Part shown: positions 55,542 to 64,000 of the stretch, piece by piece
Numbering within the stretch: position 1 is the stretch's first letter
Layout: each line of letters begins with the position of its first letter
Source of the DNA: Pedobacter sp. MR2016-24
Lineage (GTDB): Bacteria; Bacteroidota; Bacteroidia; Sphingobacteriales; Sphingobacteriaceae
Direction of reading: 5' to 3'
Assembly: GCF_026239655.1 (NCBI RefSeq)
Contig: NZ_JAPIVO010000006.1
Location: 186,001-250,000 of the forward strand
DNA: 64,000 bases
Made by a program: the position numbers and the translations under genes
Notes under the pieces: model-generated
What the model was told of the DNA's origin: nothing
What the model saw: the letters and a program-made list of their open reading frames with translations, nothing else
Databases searched by the model: none

Positions 55542-56678
55542 ATGAAGATATTACATATAGTGCCTTCTTATAAACCTGCCTACATTTATGGAGGACCGAT
55601 AGAGTCGGTTTCAAAGTTATGTGAGGGACTGGTTGCGGCCGGGCATGAGGTGGACGTATTCACGACTACTGCCAACGGGGAAGTGGAACTGGATGTAGTA
55701 CCGGGTCAGGTGATGGATGTGGATGGAGTGAAGGTAACTTACTTCAAGCGGATTACAAAAGATCCTACGCATGTATCAACGGCCCTCTGGAAACATTTAT
55801 ATGCCAATGTAAAGGCCTATGACATTGTCCATATTCAATCCTGGTGGAACTTCCTGGTCATTGTTGCGGCCTGTATCTGCCATCTCAAAAAAGTTAAGGT
55901 GGTGATTTCACCACGAGGGATGTTAAGCGGTTATATTTTTAATTCAGGCAGCAGTAAATCGAAAAAGCTGATCCATAGCGTTACGGGAAAATTTGCTTTA
56001 TCGCGCAGCACCTTTCATGCGACCGCGGAATCGGAGTATGAGGAGTGCAGACTGGTCATTGATAACTGGACAGGGTTTATACAGCCTAACATTATTACGC
56101 TGCCTGAGATACCGGTTGTGGCGCCTGATAACAAGGTGTTTACGATCATATTTATGTCGCGCGTACACCCCAAAAAGGGTATAGAAATCCTTTTCCGTGC
56201 AATTAGCGGCCTGGGTTTTGATATAGTGTTGAAAATAGCCGGATCCGGAGAGGCAGAATATATCAGTGAGCTAAAAAATCTGGCTGCTGATTTAAATATT
56301 GCGGATAAAATAGAGTGGTTAGGCTGGTTAAACAGGGAAGAGAAATTCGAGGCACTGATGCATGCTGATCTCTTCGTACTGGTGTCTCTCAATGAAAACT
56401 TTGCGAATGTTGTGATTGAGTCTTTACATATGGGCACTCCTGTGCTGGTATCTGAAGAAGTTGCGCTTTCTGCAACAGTGAGACAGCTTGATCTGGGCTG
56501 GGTTTCGTCTCTGGAAGTGGAAGATGTAGTGATCAAGCTGACTGAGGCGAGGGCAAATCCGGAACACCGCAAAACAATCAGGGAAAGTGGAAGAAAGATC
56601 ATTGAGCAGCATTTTTCAGCTAATAAACTGATTGAAAATTATGCGAATGAGTACAAAAAGATTTTAGAAACGGTATAG
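55542..56678 (+). CDS. Family 4 glycosyltransferase
   Basis: The 378-residue GT-B enzyme opens KILHIVPSYKPAYIYGGPIE, a very typical family 4 N-terminus. VVISPRGMLSGYIFN follows near 120, then FTIIFMSRVHPKKGIEILFR near 200 and the signature NENFANVVIESLHMGTPVLV near 285-305. It is one of four putative GT-B enzymes in this operon (with 50612, 53120 and 54376) apart from WcaI. Confidence 0.9.
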   Translation: MKILHIVPSYKPAYIYGGPIESVSKLCEGLVAAGHEVDVFTTTANGEVELDVVPGQVMDVDGVKVTYFKRITKDPTHVSTALWKHLYANVKAYDIVHIQSWWNFLVIVAACICHLKKVKVVISPRGMLSGYIFNSGSSKSKKLIHSVTGKFALSRSTFHATAESEYEECRLVIDNWTGFIQPNIITLPEIPVVAPDNKVFTIIFMSRVHPKKGIEILFRAISGLGFDIVLKIAGSGEAEYISELKNLAADLNIADKIEWLGWLNREEKFEALMHADLFVLVSLNENFANVVIESLHMGTPVLVSEEVALSATVRQLDLGWVSSLEVEDVVIKLTEARANPEHRKTIRESGRKIIEQHFSANKLIENYANEYKKILETV

Positions 56679-56697
56679 AGGTAAATAAAATATAGAT

Positions 56698-57486
56698 ATG
56701 GAAAAGCTAAGCGCTACACTACTGCAAGCAGTGATTCTGACCAAAAATGAAGAACCTAACCTGAAAAGGGTGCTGGATCAGCTGACCTGGCTGGAAAGAG
56801 TGGTTATTCTGGATAGTTTCAGTACAGATGCAACGCTGGAAATTGCAGCGGCATATGAAAATGTAGTGGTAGAGCAGCGTGCTTTTGATACACATGCGAT
56901 CCAGTGGAATTATGGACTTTCTCTGGTAGACTGCGACTGGGTACTGAGCCTGGATGCAGATTATGTGCTGCCTGAAGATTTTATTGCAGAAACAAAGAAA
57001 TGGGTGGCGACCGGTGACAAACCGGCTTATGATACCAGGTTTAAATTTCTGGTATTTGGTAAACCACTGCTGAAGGACAATACCACGCCAAGGCCTGTGC
57101 TGTTTAGAAAGTCTAAATGCTTTTACTACGACGACGGACATACTCAAAGGCTGAAAGTGAATGGTGAGACAGGCTCCTATCAGGCAGTTATTTTACATGA
57201 CGATAGAAAATCGCTGAGCCGCTGGCTGAGCAACCAGGATGGATACGCCATCAAAGAAGCGAATAAACTGATTGCGAGCACGGGGCCACTACCAATGAGT
57301 TCAAAAATAAGGAAGACAAAGATCATCGCGCCTTTCCTGGTGTTCTTTTACACCTTGTTTGGAAAAGGACTGATATTTAACGGCTGGAGAGGCTGGCATT
57401 ATACTCTTCAGCGTACGATGGTAGAGATTATTCTCGCCTTGCGGATTATTGAAGAAGAAAAATTAAAAAAAGATACTGAACTGTAA
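56698..57486 (+). CDS. Family 2 glycosyltransferase, WaaE-like
   Basis: The 262-residue GT-A enzyme has LQAVILTKNEEPNLKRVLDQ at the N-terminus, VVILDSFSTDATLEIA near 37 and the DxD site in VLSLDADYVLPEDF near 82. TQRLKVNGETGSYQAVILHD follows near 150. This arrangement is that of the WaaE/KdtX subgroup of family 2, which often modifies core or exopolysaccharide sugars. A weakly hydrophobic stretch near 205-220 could tie it to the membrane. The next gene starts two bases after its stop. Confidence 0.87.
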   Translation: MEKLSATLLQAVILTKNEEPNLKRVLDQLTWLERVVILDSFSTDATLEIAAAYENVVVEQRAFDTHAIQWNYGLSLVDCDWVLSLDADYVLPEDFIAETKKWVATGDKPAYDTRFKFLVFGKPLLKDNTTPRPVLFRKSKCFYYDDGHTQRLKVNGETGSYQAVILHDDRKSLSRWLSNQDGYAIKEANKLIASTGPLPMSSKIRKTKIIAPFLVFFYTLFGKGLIFNGWRGWHYTLQRTMVEIILALRIIEEEKLKKDTEL

Positions 57487-57487
57487 T

Positions 57488-58057
57488 ATGGAAGCAGCAA
57501 AACGGCAGTCGAAAGTAAACCTTGGCGCATTCAATTCTCAGATTGGATTGGACCGGGGTGCGGGTAAATTCAAAGAAATCAGCTGGTATTTTATCAAGAT
57601 GATTTTCTTTTTGTCGGCCATGCCTTATCCAAATGCGCTGAAGAAAGCATTGCTGCAATTGTTTGGTGCTAAAGTAGGGAGCGGTGTGATCATTAAGCCA
57701 AGGGTAAATATACATTTTCCGTGGAAGCTGGTGATAGGAAATGATGTTTGGATTGGAGAGGAGGCATTTTTGCTGAACTTTGAGTTGCTGACTATAGGTG
57801 ATAATGTCTGTGTATCGCAGCGTGCCTTTTTATGTGGCGGTAACCATGATTACAGGATTCCGGAAATGCCCTACCGGAACGGGCCGATTAGACTGATGGA
57901 TGGTTGCTGGATCGGTGCAAACGTATTTGTATCGCCGGGAGTGACTGTAGGTGTGGATTCCATCATCACCGCAGGTTCTGTAGTGACGGCGGATGTGGCA
58001 GAGAATGGTATTTATAAAGGAAATCCCTTAAGTTATATTAAAGCAAGATGGATATGA
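57488..58057 (+). CDS. wcaF: WcaF-like colanic-acid-type acetyltransferase
   Basis: The 189-residue protein resembles WcaF, the acetyltransferase of colanic acid synthesis. It has an N-terminal helix region with ISWYFIKMIFFLSAMPYPNA, then left-handed beta-helix repeats (GVIIKPRVNIHFPWKLVIGN, VWIGEEAFLLN), the conserved CGGNHDYRIPEMPYRNGPI near 116-134 and the closing IKARWI. The histidine in GGNHD is the likely catalytic base. It acetylates a sugar of the repeat unit using acetyl-CoA in the cytoplasm. Its last ten bases overlap the WcaI gene, as these two genes often do. Confidence 0.88.
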   Translation: MEAAKRQSKVNLGAFNSQIGLDRGAGKFKEISWYFIKMIFFLSAMPYPNALKKALLQLFGAKVGSGVIIKPRVNIHFPWKLVIGNDVWIGEEAFLLNFELLTIGDNVCVSQRAFLCGGNHDYRIPEMPYRNGPIRLMDGCWIGANVFVSPGVTVGVDSIITAGSVVTADVAENGIYKGNPLSYIKARWI

Positions 58058-59277
58058 AGAAGAGGATCTTAGTATTAGGAATTAATTGTTTACCCGAACT
58101 GACGGGGATAGGTAAGTATACAGGTGAGATGATTCAATGGTTGGCTAATGATGGTCACCAGGTAACGATGGTTACAGGTTTTCCTTATTATCCTAACTGG
58201 CAGGTGCAGCAGCCTTACCATGGTAATTTTTATAAAACAGAGAAGCTTTGCAATGATAATTTAACCATACACCGCTGCCCTTTGTATGTGCCTAAAGATC
58301 CTTCGGGATTGAAGAGGTTATTACATGAAGCCAATTTTTTTATGTCGGCCGGCATGATGGTGTTTAAATTGCTGTTCAAGAAGAAACAGGACCTGATCTT
58401 TTGTATTGCACCGCCTTTTCACCTGGCTATACTGGCTTTGATGTACAGGTTTATCCGGGGTGGTAAAATCGTTTATCATATCCAGGATTTACAGATAGAA
58501 GCAGCGAAAGAGCTGAACATGCTGAAACATGACTGGATGTTTGATGCCTTGTTTGGGCTGGAGAATTTTATTCTGAGGAAGATGAATTTTGTGAGTACTA
58601 TCTCTGAAGGGATGATTGCGAGGGTAGGAAAAAAAGTAAAAAAGAAGATTATGTTTTTCCCGAACTGGGTGGATACAGAAACCTTTTTTCCCTTGCCTGA
58701 CCGTAATGCACTGAAACTGAAATGGGGTTATGGGGAAGATCATCAGATTATACTCTATTCTGGTAGTATTGGTGAGAAACAAGGTCTTGATGCTTTAATC
58801 CGTATCGCAGAACAACTTCAGGAAAAAGAAAAGATAAAATTCGTGATTTGTGGTACAGGGCCTTTTAAGCAGGAACTGATTAGAATGGCTACGGAGAAGA
58901 ACCTGAAGAATCTTGATTTTCTGCCTTTACAGGGTTTTGATGTTTTCAATGAATTTCTAAACATGGCAGATGTACACCTGGTGTTACAAAAAGCAAATGC
59001 GAGTGACCTGGTGATGCCCTCTAAGCTGACCTCAATTTTATCTGTAGGTGGACTGGCGTTGGTTACTGCAAATGCAGGCACTACCCTGCATGATGTGATT
59101 CATGCGCATGATATGGGCGTAGTGATTGCTGCGGAAGATGAAAATGAACTGGCCCGGACTATTGTATTTATTGCGGAGAATGACCATGATAAGTATCGTG
59201 TGAATGCACGTAAATATGCAGAGCAATTTTTAGATAAACGTAATATTCTGCCAAAGATGCTGGCGGATGTATCCTGA
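58048..59277 (+). CDS. wcaI: WcaI-like glycosyltransferase
   Basis: The 409-residue GT-B enzyme has the WcaI pattern: LVLGINCLPELTGIGKYTGE at the start, TGFPYYPNWQVQQPY near 50, HRCPLYVPKDPSG near 75, and VYHIQDLQIEAAKELNML near 145. The second lobe holds IILYSGSIGEKQGLDALIRI near 232 and the donor site around ASDLVMPSKLTSILSVGG near 315. In colanic acid synthesis WcaI adds a sugar early in the repeat. It overlaps wcaF and precedes wzi by 18 bases. Confidence 0.9.
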   Translation: MDMKKRILVLGINCLPELTGIGKYTGEMIQWLANDGHQVTMVTGFPYYPNWQVQQPYHGNFYKTEKLCNDNLTIHRCPLYVPKDPSGLKRLLHEANFFMSAGMMVFKLLFKKKQDLIFCIAPPFHLAILALMYRFIRGGKIVYHIQDLQIEAAKELNMLKHDWMFDALFGLENFILRKMNFVSTISEGMIARVGKKVKKKIMFFPNWVDTETFFPLPDRNALKLKWGYGEDHQIILYSGSIGEKQGLDALIRIAEQLQEKEKIKFVICGTGPFKQELIRMATEKNLKNLDFLPLQGFDVFNEFLNMADVHLVLQKANASDLVMPSKLTSILSVGGLALVTANAGTTLHDVIHAHDMGVVIAAEDENELARTIVFIAENDHDKYRVNARKYAEQFLDKRNILPKMLADVS

Positions 59278-59295
59278 TTTTAAACCTATTTACCT

Positions 59296-60711
59296 ATGAA
59301 ATACCTTTTAATTTTCACCTTATCTCTATGCCTGACGGTATCCGCCAGTGCGCAGGTGCTTGATTCTTTACAGGTGCAGGCAGGAACAGCGGTGACTGTT
59401 GCTTCTAAAGACTATCTTCCTTTATGGCTTGTAGCTAACCGTTATGGGATCATATCTGACCAGCAGTTTGATTTTTCCACACATGTGAGAGCCACGAATA
59501 CGAACCAGGTATTGTCCTGGTTGAAACTGGACTATGGGGTTGATATTTATAATAACGACCACCTGCGTAAAACACTGATTCAGGAGGCTTATCTAAAGGC
59601 GACCTACAAAAACCTGAAATTAAGTGTGGGGAGGTTTAAGCAGGTAGTCGGCGAGGTGGATCCGGATCTTTCGTCTGGATCGCTTGGTATTAGCGGGAAC
59701 GCATTGCCTATTCCTGAAATTAAGTTATCGCTCGACTATACAGCGATTCCTTTTACGAACGGATGGATCCAGTTTAAAGGACAGCTTGGACATGGATTAA
59801 TGGGAGACAACCAGTTTATGAAGGGTGCTTACCTGCATGAAAAAAATATTTATTTCAGACTGGGAAAACGCAAGCTGAAATTATATGGGGGTATACAACA
59901 TTACGCCGTATGGGGTGGTTCCAGACCTGATTTTTTATCATTGGATAAATCATGGGGCGGCTTCTGGAATATCCTGCTGGCTAAAGAGTCAGATGACGGA
60001 AGTACGACCGGTCAGATCAGACCTAACAGGTCGGGCGACCAGCGTGGCGTAATTGAAGCGGGTGCTGAATGGGAGAATGAGCACTATAAAATTAACCTGA
60101 ACAACCAGACTCCTTTTGATATGGGACAGGGTATTGACATCAGAAATATCGACAGGTTGTTAAGTTTAAATATTACTAATAAAAAGCCCGGTGCTAAATT
60201 GAAAAAGCTGGTGCTGGAATTCATTTATACCAAGCAGATGAATGACTTCTATGCGCAGCAGTACAGAGAAAGTTATTATAATAATGGCGTGTACAGGACG
60301 GGATGGGAGTATAATGATCAGATTATTGGTACGCCGTTATTCGTTAACCGGGTAAGAGGATCGAAGTATTTTAACGATGTACAGCCCTATGATTGGGACG
60401 GACCGCAACGTGATATTAAACCTTTGAGTAATATCATTAATAACCGTGTAGTAGGTGGTCATGCCGCTTTTGTATATGAAATCAACAAGCAGATTTCTAC
60501 CAAAACAAAGCTCACCTATACGAAGAATTACGGGAACTATTCGCCGGGAAATTTTGATATCCCACTTTCACAGTTTTATACCATGGAAGAGGTAAGCTGG
60601 CGCGTTCCAAATTCACAATTATCATTATCAGGCACCATTGCCTACGACTTTGGTGAGCTGTATAATAATTTTGGCTCAATGATTGGCTTGCAATGGCAGC
60701 TGAGGAATTAA
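59296..60711 (+). CDS. wzi: Wzi-type capsule assembly outer-membrane barrel
   Basis: The 471-residue protein has a signal peptide (LIFTLSLCLTVSASAQ) followed by alternating short amphipathic strands. Wzi-like elements are YLPLWLVANRYGIISDQQF near 40, LKLSVGRFKQVVGEVDPDLS near 112, GWIQFKGQLGHGLMGDNQF near 155 and GGIQHYAVWGGS near 195. Wzi binds the exported polymer and holds it at the cell surface. Together with the different barrel at 34734 the locus has two candidate anchoring proteins, again matching two polymers. Confidence 0.87.
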   Translation: MKYLLIFTLSLCLTVSASAQVLDSLQVQAGTAVTVASKDYLPLWLVANRYGIISDQQFDFSTHVRATNTNQVLSWLKLDYGVDIYNNDHLRKTLIQEAYLKATYKNLKLSVGRFKQVVGEVDPDLSSGSLGISGNALPIPEIKLSLDYTAIPFTNGWIQFKGQLGHGLMGDNQFMKGAYLHEKNIYFRLGKRKLKLYGGIQHYAVWGGSRPDFLSLDKSWGGFWNILLAKESDDGSTTGQIRPNRSGDQRGVIEAGAEWENEHYKINLNNQTPFDMGQGIDIRNIDRLLSLNITNKKPGAKLKKLVLEFIYTKQMNDFYAQQYRESYYNNGVYRTGWEYNDQIIGTPLFVNRVRGSKYFNDVQPYDWDGPQRDIKPLSNIINNRVVGGHAAFVYEINKQISTKTKLTYTKNYGNYSPGNFDIPLSQFYTMEEVSWRVPNSQLSLSGTIAYDFGELYNNFGSMIGLQWQLRN

Positions 60712-60729
60712 CTTAATAAAATATTTAAC

Positions 60730-62127
60730 ATGCCTATCCAAACCCGATACCTCTACCTGCTGAGATATATCCTGCCGATTACGGATGTAATCATGATCAA
60801 TCTCATTTATGTGCTTGCTTATTACGTTACCGGATATATGGGTAAAGTAGTCAGTGAGGAAATACAGCAGCATTACCTGGTGGTTTGTAATCTGCTTTGG
60901 TTTTTTAATACGGCTATATTCCGCTTGTATACGGCATATAACGCACGTAAAATTGAGCGGATTTACAGGGGAACTTTAAAGAGTTTATTGCTGCACTTCG
61001 TGCTGTTTTCTATTTATTTGCTGTTTGCGAAGGATTATGAATTTTCACGGACGTTCCTGGTCTTATTCTATGTGTTTTTATTAGCAGGTTTTGTGCTGAA
61101 CAGATTTATTGGAACTTATATTCAGCATTTGGTGATTACCAAATTTAACCTGACCCGTAAAGTAGCGGTGATGGGGAACAATGATACAGGTTTGCGCCTG
61201 GCGGACTACTTTCAGAAGCAGCGGAATTTAGAATATTATGGCTTGATTGGTGACGAGGCAAGTATGTACGGCGACGGTTTTGGTCGCCTGTCTGCAGAGG
61301 CTGTACAAACCCTGCAGGATGCCGCAAACTCAGGTGTAAAAGATCTTTATGTTTCCGTTTCACCTTCGCGCATGCGGGAGATCGGTCCGCTCGTAAAGGA
61401 GGCTGACAAACAGTTATTGCGGTTAAAGTTTATTCCCGATCTTGCAGGTGCATTATCAGCACCTTATACCATTACCTATATGGGCGGGGAATTTCCGGTA
61501 ATTACACTACGGGATGAACCTCTGGAAAGCATGGGTAACCGATTTAAGAAACGCTTGTTTGATATTGTTTTCAGTACGATAGTGATCGTTTTTGTATTGA
61601 GCTGGTTATATCCCATTATAGGATTACTGATTAAACTACAGGGTAGAGGACCGGTACTTTTTAAACAGCAGAGAAGCGGTATTAATGACGAACCTTTCTG
61701 GTGTTATAAGTTCAGAAGTATGCGGATGAACAATGACAGCGATAATAAGCAGGCGACCAGAAATGATAACAGGGTAACGACTATCGGGAAATTCCTGCGC
61801 AAAAGCAGCCTGGATGAGATGCCCCAGTTTTTTAATGTATTTATGGGAGAGATGAGTGTGGTTGGTCCGAGACCGCATATGCTGCGCCATACGGAGGAAT
61901 ATAAAGCGATTATCAGCCAGTATATGGTGAGACAGTTTTTAAAGCCGGGGATTACAGGCTGGGCACAGGTGAACGGCTATCGCGGCGAAACTAAGGATGA
62001 CACGGCCATGCAAAAACGGGTGGAGCATGACATCTGGTACCTGGAGAACTGGAGCAGTATGCTTGATGTAAGGATCATATTTATGACCATCATCAATGTA
62101 TTTCATGGTGAAGAGAATGCTTTTTAG
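60730..62127 (+). CDS. wcaJ: WcaJ-type undecaprenyl-phosphate sugar phosphotransferase
   Basis: The 465-residue polyprenyl glycosylphosphotransferase starts the exopolysaccharide repeat by moving glucose-1-phosphate or galactose-1-phosphate to undecaprenyl phosphate. Four membrane segments form the N-terminal third, a nucleotide-binding-like middle (VAVMGNNDTGLRLADYF) follows, then a fifth segment. The catalytic part has PVLFKQQRSGINDEPFWCYK, FRSMRMNNDSD, SLDEMPQFFNVFMGEMSVVG, PRPHMLRHTEEY and GITGWAQVNGYRGET. Being last in the operon is unusual but known. Its final 35 bases overlap a small gene on the other strand. Confidence 0.93.
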   Translation: MPIQTRYLYLLRYILPITDVIMINLIYVLAYYVTGYMGKVVSEEIQQHYLVVCNLLWFFNTAIFRLYTAYNARKIERIYRGTLKSLLLHFVLFSIYLLFAKDYEFSRTFLVLFYVFLLAGFVLNRFIGTYIQHLVITKFNLTRKVAVMGNNDTGLRLADYFQKQRNLEYYGLIGDEASMYGDGFGRLSAEAVQTLQDAANSGVKDLYVSVSPSRMREIGPLVKEADKQLLRLKFIPDLAGALSAPYTITYMGGEFPVITLRDEPLESMGNRFKKRLFDIVFSTIVIVFVLSWLYPIIGLLIKLQGRGPVLFKQQRSGINDEPFWCYKFRSMRMNNDSDNKQATRNDNRVTTIGKFLRKSSLDEMPQFFNVFMGEMSVVGPRPHMLRHTEEYKAIISQYMVRQFLKPGITGWAQVNGYRGETKDDTAMQKRVEHDIWYLENWSSMLDVRIIFMTIINVFHGEENAF

Positions 62128-62362
62128 CAGTGCTTTCCGGATAGTAATAATCAATCCAGTCGCCTATCTGTTTTAAAAGTTCATTATCGGTAATCTCGTG
62201 GGAATACCATCCTGTGGACCGGGGATTTTTGATGGGTTTGACCAGGCCTATAATCTCTCTATGAAGATAGACGGCGAACAATTTATGATCGGAACTAACG
62301 GATTCAACGGATAATGATCCCATGTAATGCTGGCTCATCACTTCGATTTCAAAACTGTTCAT
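62093..62362 (-). CDS. Small acidic/aromatic protein of unknown function
   Basis: The 89-residue frame runs from ATG 62362 to 62093, mostly in DNA not used by another gene, and only its last 35 bases overlap the WcaJ gene on the other strand. The product is soluble, starts MNSFEIEVMSQHYMGSLSVE and holds the regular pattern FAVYLHREIIGLV, then ITDNELLKQIGDWIDYYYPE. I do not recognise a family, but the amino-acid make-up looks like a real small protein. The histidine-rich C-terminus falls in the overlap. Confidence 0.6.
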   Translation of the reverse strand: MNSFEIEVMSQHYMGSLSVESVSSDHKLFAVYLHREIIGLVKPIKNPRSTGWYSHEITDNELLKQIGDWIDYYYPESTAKKHSLHHEIH

Positions 62363-62515
62363 ATGGCTTATTGGTTAGCTGTTGCATTATAAACGAAATC
62401 AAACCAATGTTGGATTTTTTCTGTTATCATTTCTGTACTTAAAATGTGAATACCTCCTGTCTGAATCTAGAGGAAATTTGCTAGTTTTATAAATAAATCT
62501 TAAAAACAATAATCT

Positions 62516-63424
62516 ATGACTACAACCAAGCCTTCCCTGGTTATACTGGCTGCTGGTATGGCAAGCCGTTACGGTGGAAATAAACAAACTGAATCCTTCG
62601 GGCCTTCAGGTGAAACGATTATGGAATATTCTATTTACGATGCAATACAGGCCGGATTTGGGAAAGTCGTTTTTATTATCAGGGAAGAGTTTTCTGAGGC
62701 ATTTAAAGCTACTATAGAACCTAAGCTAGCGGGTAAGATTGAAACGGAATACGTGTATCAGTCGCTGGAAAGCTTTAGCGGTGGCAGAACACTTCCTGAA
62801 GGACGTACAAAACCTTTTGGTACAATGCATGCGTTATTGTGCTGCAAGGATGTACTGGATGCACCATTTGCGGTAATTAATGCGGATGATTTCTATGGAT
62901 TTGACGCATTTAAACAAGCGTATGATTTTCTTTCCAATGGAATAGCAGATGGGAAATATGCCTGCATTGGTTACGAGCTGAAAAATACACTGAGTGATAA
63001 TGGATCTGTGACCCGTGGTGAAATCAATGTGGATGGGGCACAAAATATTGTGAGTATTACAGAACGTAAGGAAATCTATAAAAAAGAAGGTAAAGCATTT
63101 ACCAAAGAGGCTGAGGCTGATCTGGAACTTCCTTTAGACACTAAAGTAAGTATGAATTTCTTTTGCTTTACGCCTGAATTTGTAAACTGGTCTGAAGCTG
63201 AATATTACAAGTTCCTGGATGAGAATAAAACAGAACTGAAGGCCGAATTTTTAATACCTGAGGTTGCTGATACCTTAATCAATTCCGGGAATGGCGTAGT
63301 GAAAATGATTCCTACAGAAGCGAAGTGGTTTGGTGTAACTTTTAAAGAAGACGCACCTGTTGTGAAAGCACAACTGCAAAAGCTGATTGATGAAAAGGTT
63401 TATCCTGAAAATCTCTGGGCATAA
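62516..63424 (+). CDS. Sugar nucleotidyltransferase family protein
   Basis: The 302-residue protein has the NTP_transferase motif VILAAGMASRYGGNKQTESF (residues about 9-28), GTMHALLCCKDVLD near 102, and the metal-site strand FAVINADDFYGFDAF near 120. This is the core of enzymes that join a sugar-1-phosphate to a nucleotide. The G-P-S-G-E-T-I-M-E-Y stretch replaces the usual K-P-M-x-x-I, so the substrate is unclear. It has its own transcription unit and ends at a shared terminator. It may supply an activated sugar to the locus. Confidence 0.82.
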   Translation: MTTTKPSLVILAAGMASRYGGNKQTESFGPSGETIMEYSIYDAIQAGFGKVVFIIREEFSEAFKATIEPKLAGKIETEYVYQSLESFSGGRTLPEGRTKPFGTMHALLCCKDVLDAPFAVINADDFYGFDAFKQAYDFLSNGIADGKYACIGYELKNTLSDNGSVTRGEINVDGAQNIVSITERKEIYKKEGKAFTKEAEADLELPLDTKVSMNFFCFTPEFVNWSEAEYYKFLDENKTELKAEFLIPEVADTLINSGNGVVKMIPTEAKWFGVTFKEDAPVVKAQLQKLIDEKVYPENLWA

Positions 63425-63431
63425 ATCAAAG

Positions 63432-63459
63432 AGCGCAATGTTTAAGAGAACATTGCGCT
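63432..63459. terminator. Bidirectional terminator between convergent genes
   Basis: A perfect 11-bp inverted repeat pairs AGCGCAATGTT (63432-63442) with AACATTGCGCT (63449-63459), with a 6-base loop. It lies eight bases after the nucleotidyltransferase stop. It overlaps the last codons of the minus-strand receiver gene, whose stop codon at 63442-63444 falls at the loop. Confidence 0.88.
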
Positions 63460-64000
63460 TATATTTTCACTGGTAAGCGGCTTGCTTAAAAAGTCCTTTA
63501 CAAAAGGATAAGCTTTGGCTTTAGCTTTTTCATGTTCATCGATAGAGGAAGAGACAATGATGACGGATACTTTGATCCGGTTATCTTCAATCAGCTTCAG
63601 GAATTCCCAACCGTTGATCTTTGGCATGTTCAGGTCCAGAAAGATCAGATCTGGTTTATTGCTGATCACATATTCCATTGCCAGCGTTGGGTCTGCAAAA
63701 TCTATAATTGTCCTGTCCTGCTGGTATTTCTTCAGTAACATCTGATGCAGCCTGTTAACAATAGGCTCGTCATCTACAAGGACAATATGGCGATTAACTA
63801 TTCCTGAAGCAGCCTTTTGTAATTGCGCGGGAATTTCCTGCTGTTGCTTGTTCTCCTCATTATCATTGATGAGTCCGTTTAATACCATAATCACATTATC
63901 CAGTTTCTCGGCCTGTTCGTAGATATCATTTAATAAAAACCTGATGCGATCCACATCATAGGTTTTCATTTTTGGGTAATTCTGCAGGTTGGATAAACTT
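63442..64000 (-). CDS. Receiver-domain protein, 5' part outside window
   Basis: A receiver domain occupies the C-terminal part: HIVLVDDEPIVNRLHQMLLK with the acidic pair, the phosphorylation site in LIFLDLNMPKINGWEF, VSVIIVSSSIDEH, and the lysine in DFLSKPLTSENI. No output domain follows. Upstream of ATG 63969 the frame stays open to the window edge (SLSNLQNYPK). The part before the receiver (FLLNDIYEQAEKLDNVIMVL) looks like the end of a histidine-kinase dimerisation region. The true start is therefore probably beyond 64000, and the gene may be a hybrid sensor kinase or a truncated one without the ATPase domain. Confidence 0.8.
   Translation of the reverse strand, partial: SLSNLQNYPKMKTYDVDRIRFLLNDIYEQAEKLDNVIMVLNGLINDNEENKQQQEIPAQLQKAASGIVNRHIVLVDDEPIVNRLHQMLLKKYQQDRTIIDFADPTLAMEYVISNKPDLIFLDLNMPKINGWEFLKLIEDNRIKVSVIIVSSSIDEHEKAKAKAYPFVKDFLSKPLTSENISAMFS

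Noticed and set aside
56015..56602. A 195-residue minus-strand frame inside a GT4 gene
   Set aside because: Antisense to a clear glycosyltransferase with all family motifs; serine-rich, no recognisable pattern, no separate start signal.

Overview
The window reads as one large surface-polysaccharide locus of a Bacteroidota bacterium, most like a Sphingobacteriaceae member (Pedobacter or a relative). This rests on the presence of a UpxY-type NusG paralogue, a DUF6266-type protein and a RemB/Wzi-like outer-membrane barrel, on Bacteroidota-style promoter boxes (TTG, about 19 nt, then TAnnTTTG), on the lack of strong Shine-Dalgarno sequences, and on several TTG starts. No rRNA, tRNA or CRISPR array was seen.

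Layout. (1) 1-6138, minus strand: an export operon reading wza-like lipoprotein, wzc-like tyrosine kinase, GT2, Wzx flippase, and a gene cut by the left edge. (2) 6563-9969: a separate upxY plus small HTH unit, a convergent pair of small membrane-associated genes, and a DUF6266-type protein. (3) 10353-27062, plus strand: rmlD, gmd copy 1, a six-SLBB export protein, a kinase-less Wzz, a flippase, many glycosyltransferases, an EpsG-type polymerase, a beta-helix lipoprotein and an NAD-dependent epimerase. This stretch is visibly AT-richer than its flanks and its genes overlap tightly, as in a transferred O-antigen/capsule cassette. (4) 27063-33637: acyltransferase, SGNH hydrolase, a dead IS21 element with exact ends and a 7-bp target duplication, and a dead IS3 element. 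(5) 33749-42817: a WecA/WbpL-type initiating transferase, an outer-membrane barrel, a Fic protein preceded by a 70-bp tandem repeat, a convergent XRE regulator, manC, gmd copy 2 and a WbpM-type dehydratase. (6) 42818-43650: an 0.8-kb non-coding, palindrome-rich gap. (7) 43651-62127, plus strand, higher GC: PHP phosphatase, wza, wzc, pyruvyltransferase, flippase, acetyltransferases, GTs, Wzy, WcaF, WcaI, Wzi and WcaJ, a colanic-acid-like exopolysaccharide operon. (8) 62093-64000: a small unknown gene, a sugar nucleotidyltransferase and a receiver-domain protein cut by the right edge.

How it fits together. At least two assembly lines are encoded. One would start with the WecA/WbpL-type transferase and use the AT-rich cassette, with the EpsG-type polymerase and SLBB/Wzz export pair. 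The other would start with WcaJ and use Wzx, Wzy, Wza, Wzc, the PHP phosphatase and Wzi of the right-hand operon. A third Wza/Wzc/Wzx set lies at the left. ManC and two Gmd copies feed GDP-sugars. The two gmd genes are direct repeats 28,185 bp apart and bracket the whole AT-rich cassette, so they are plausible exchange points for swapping or losing it.
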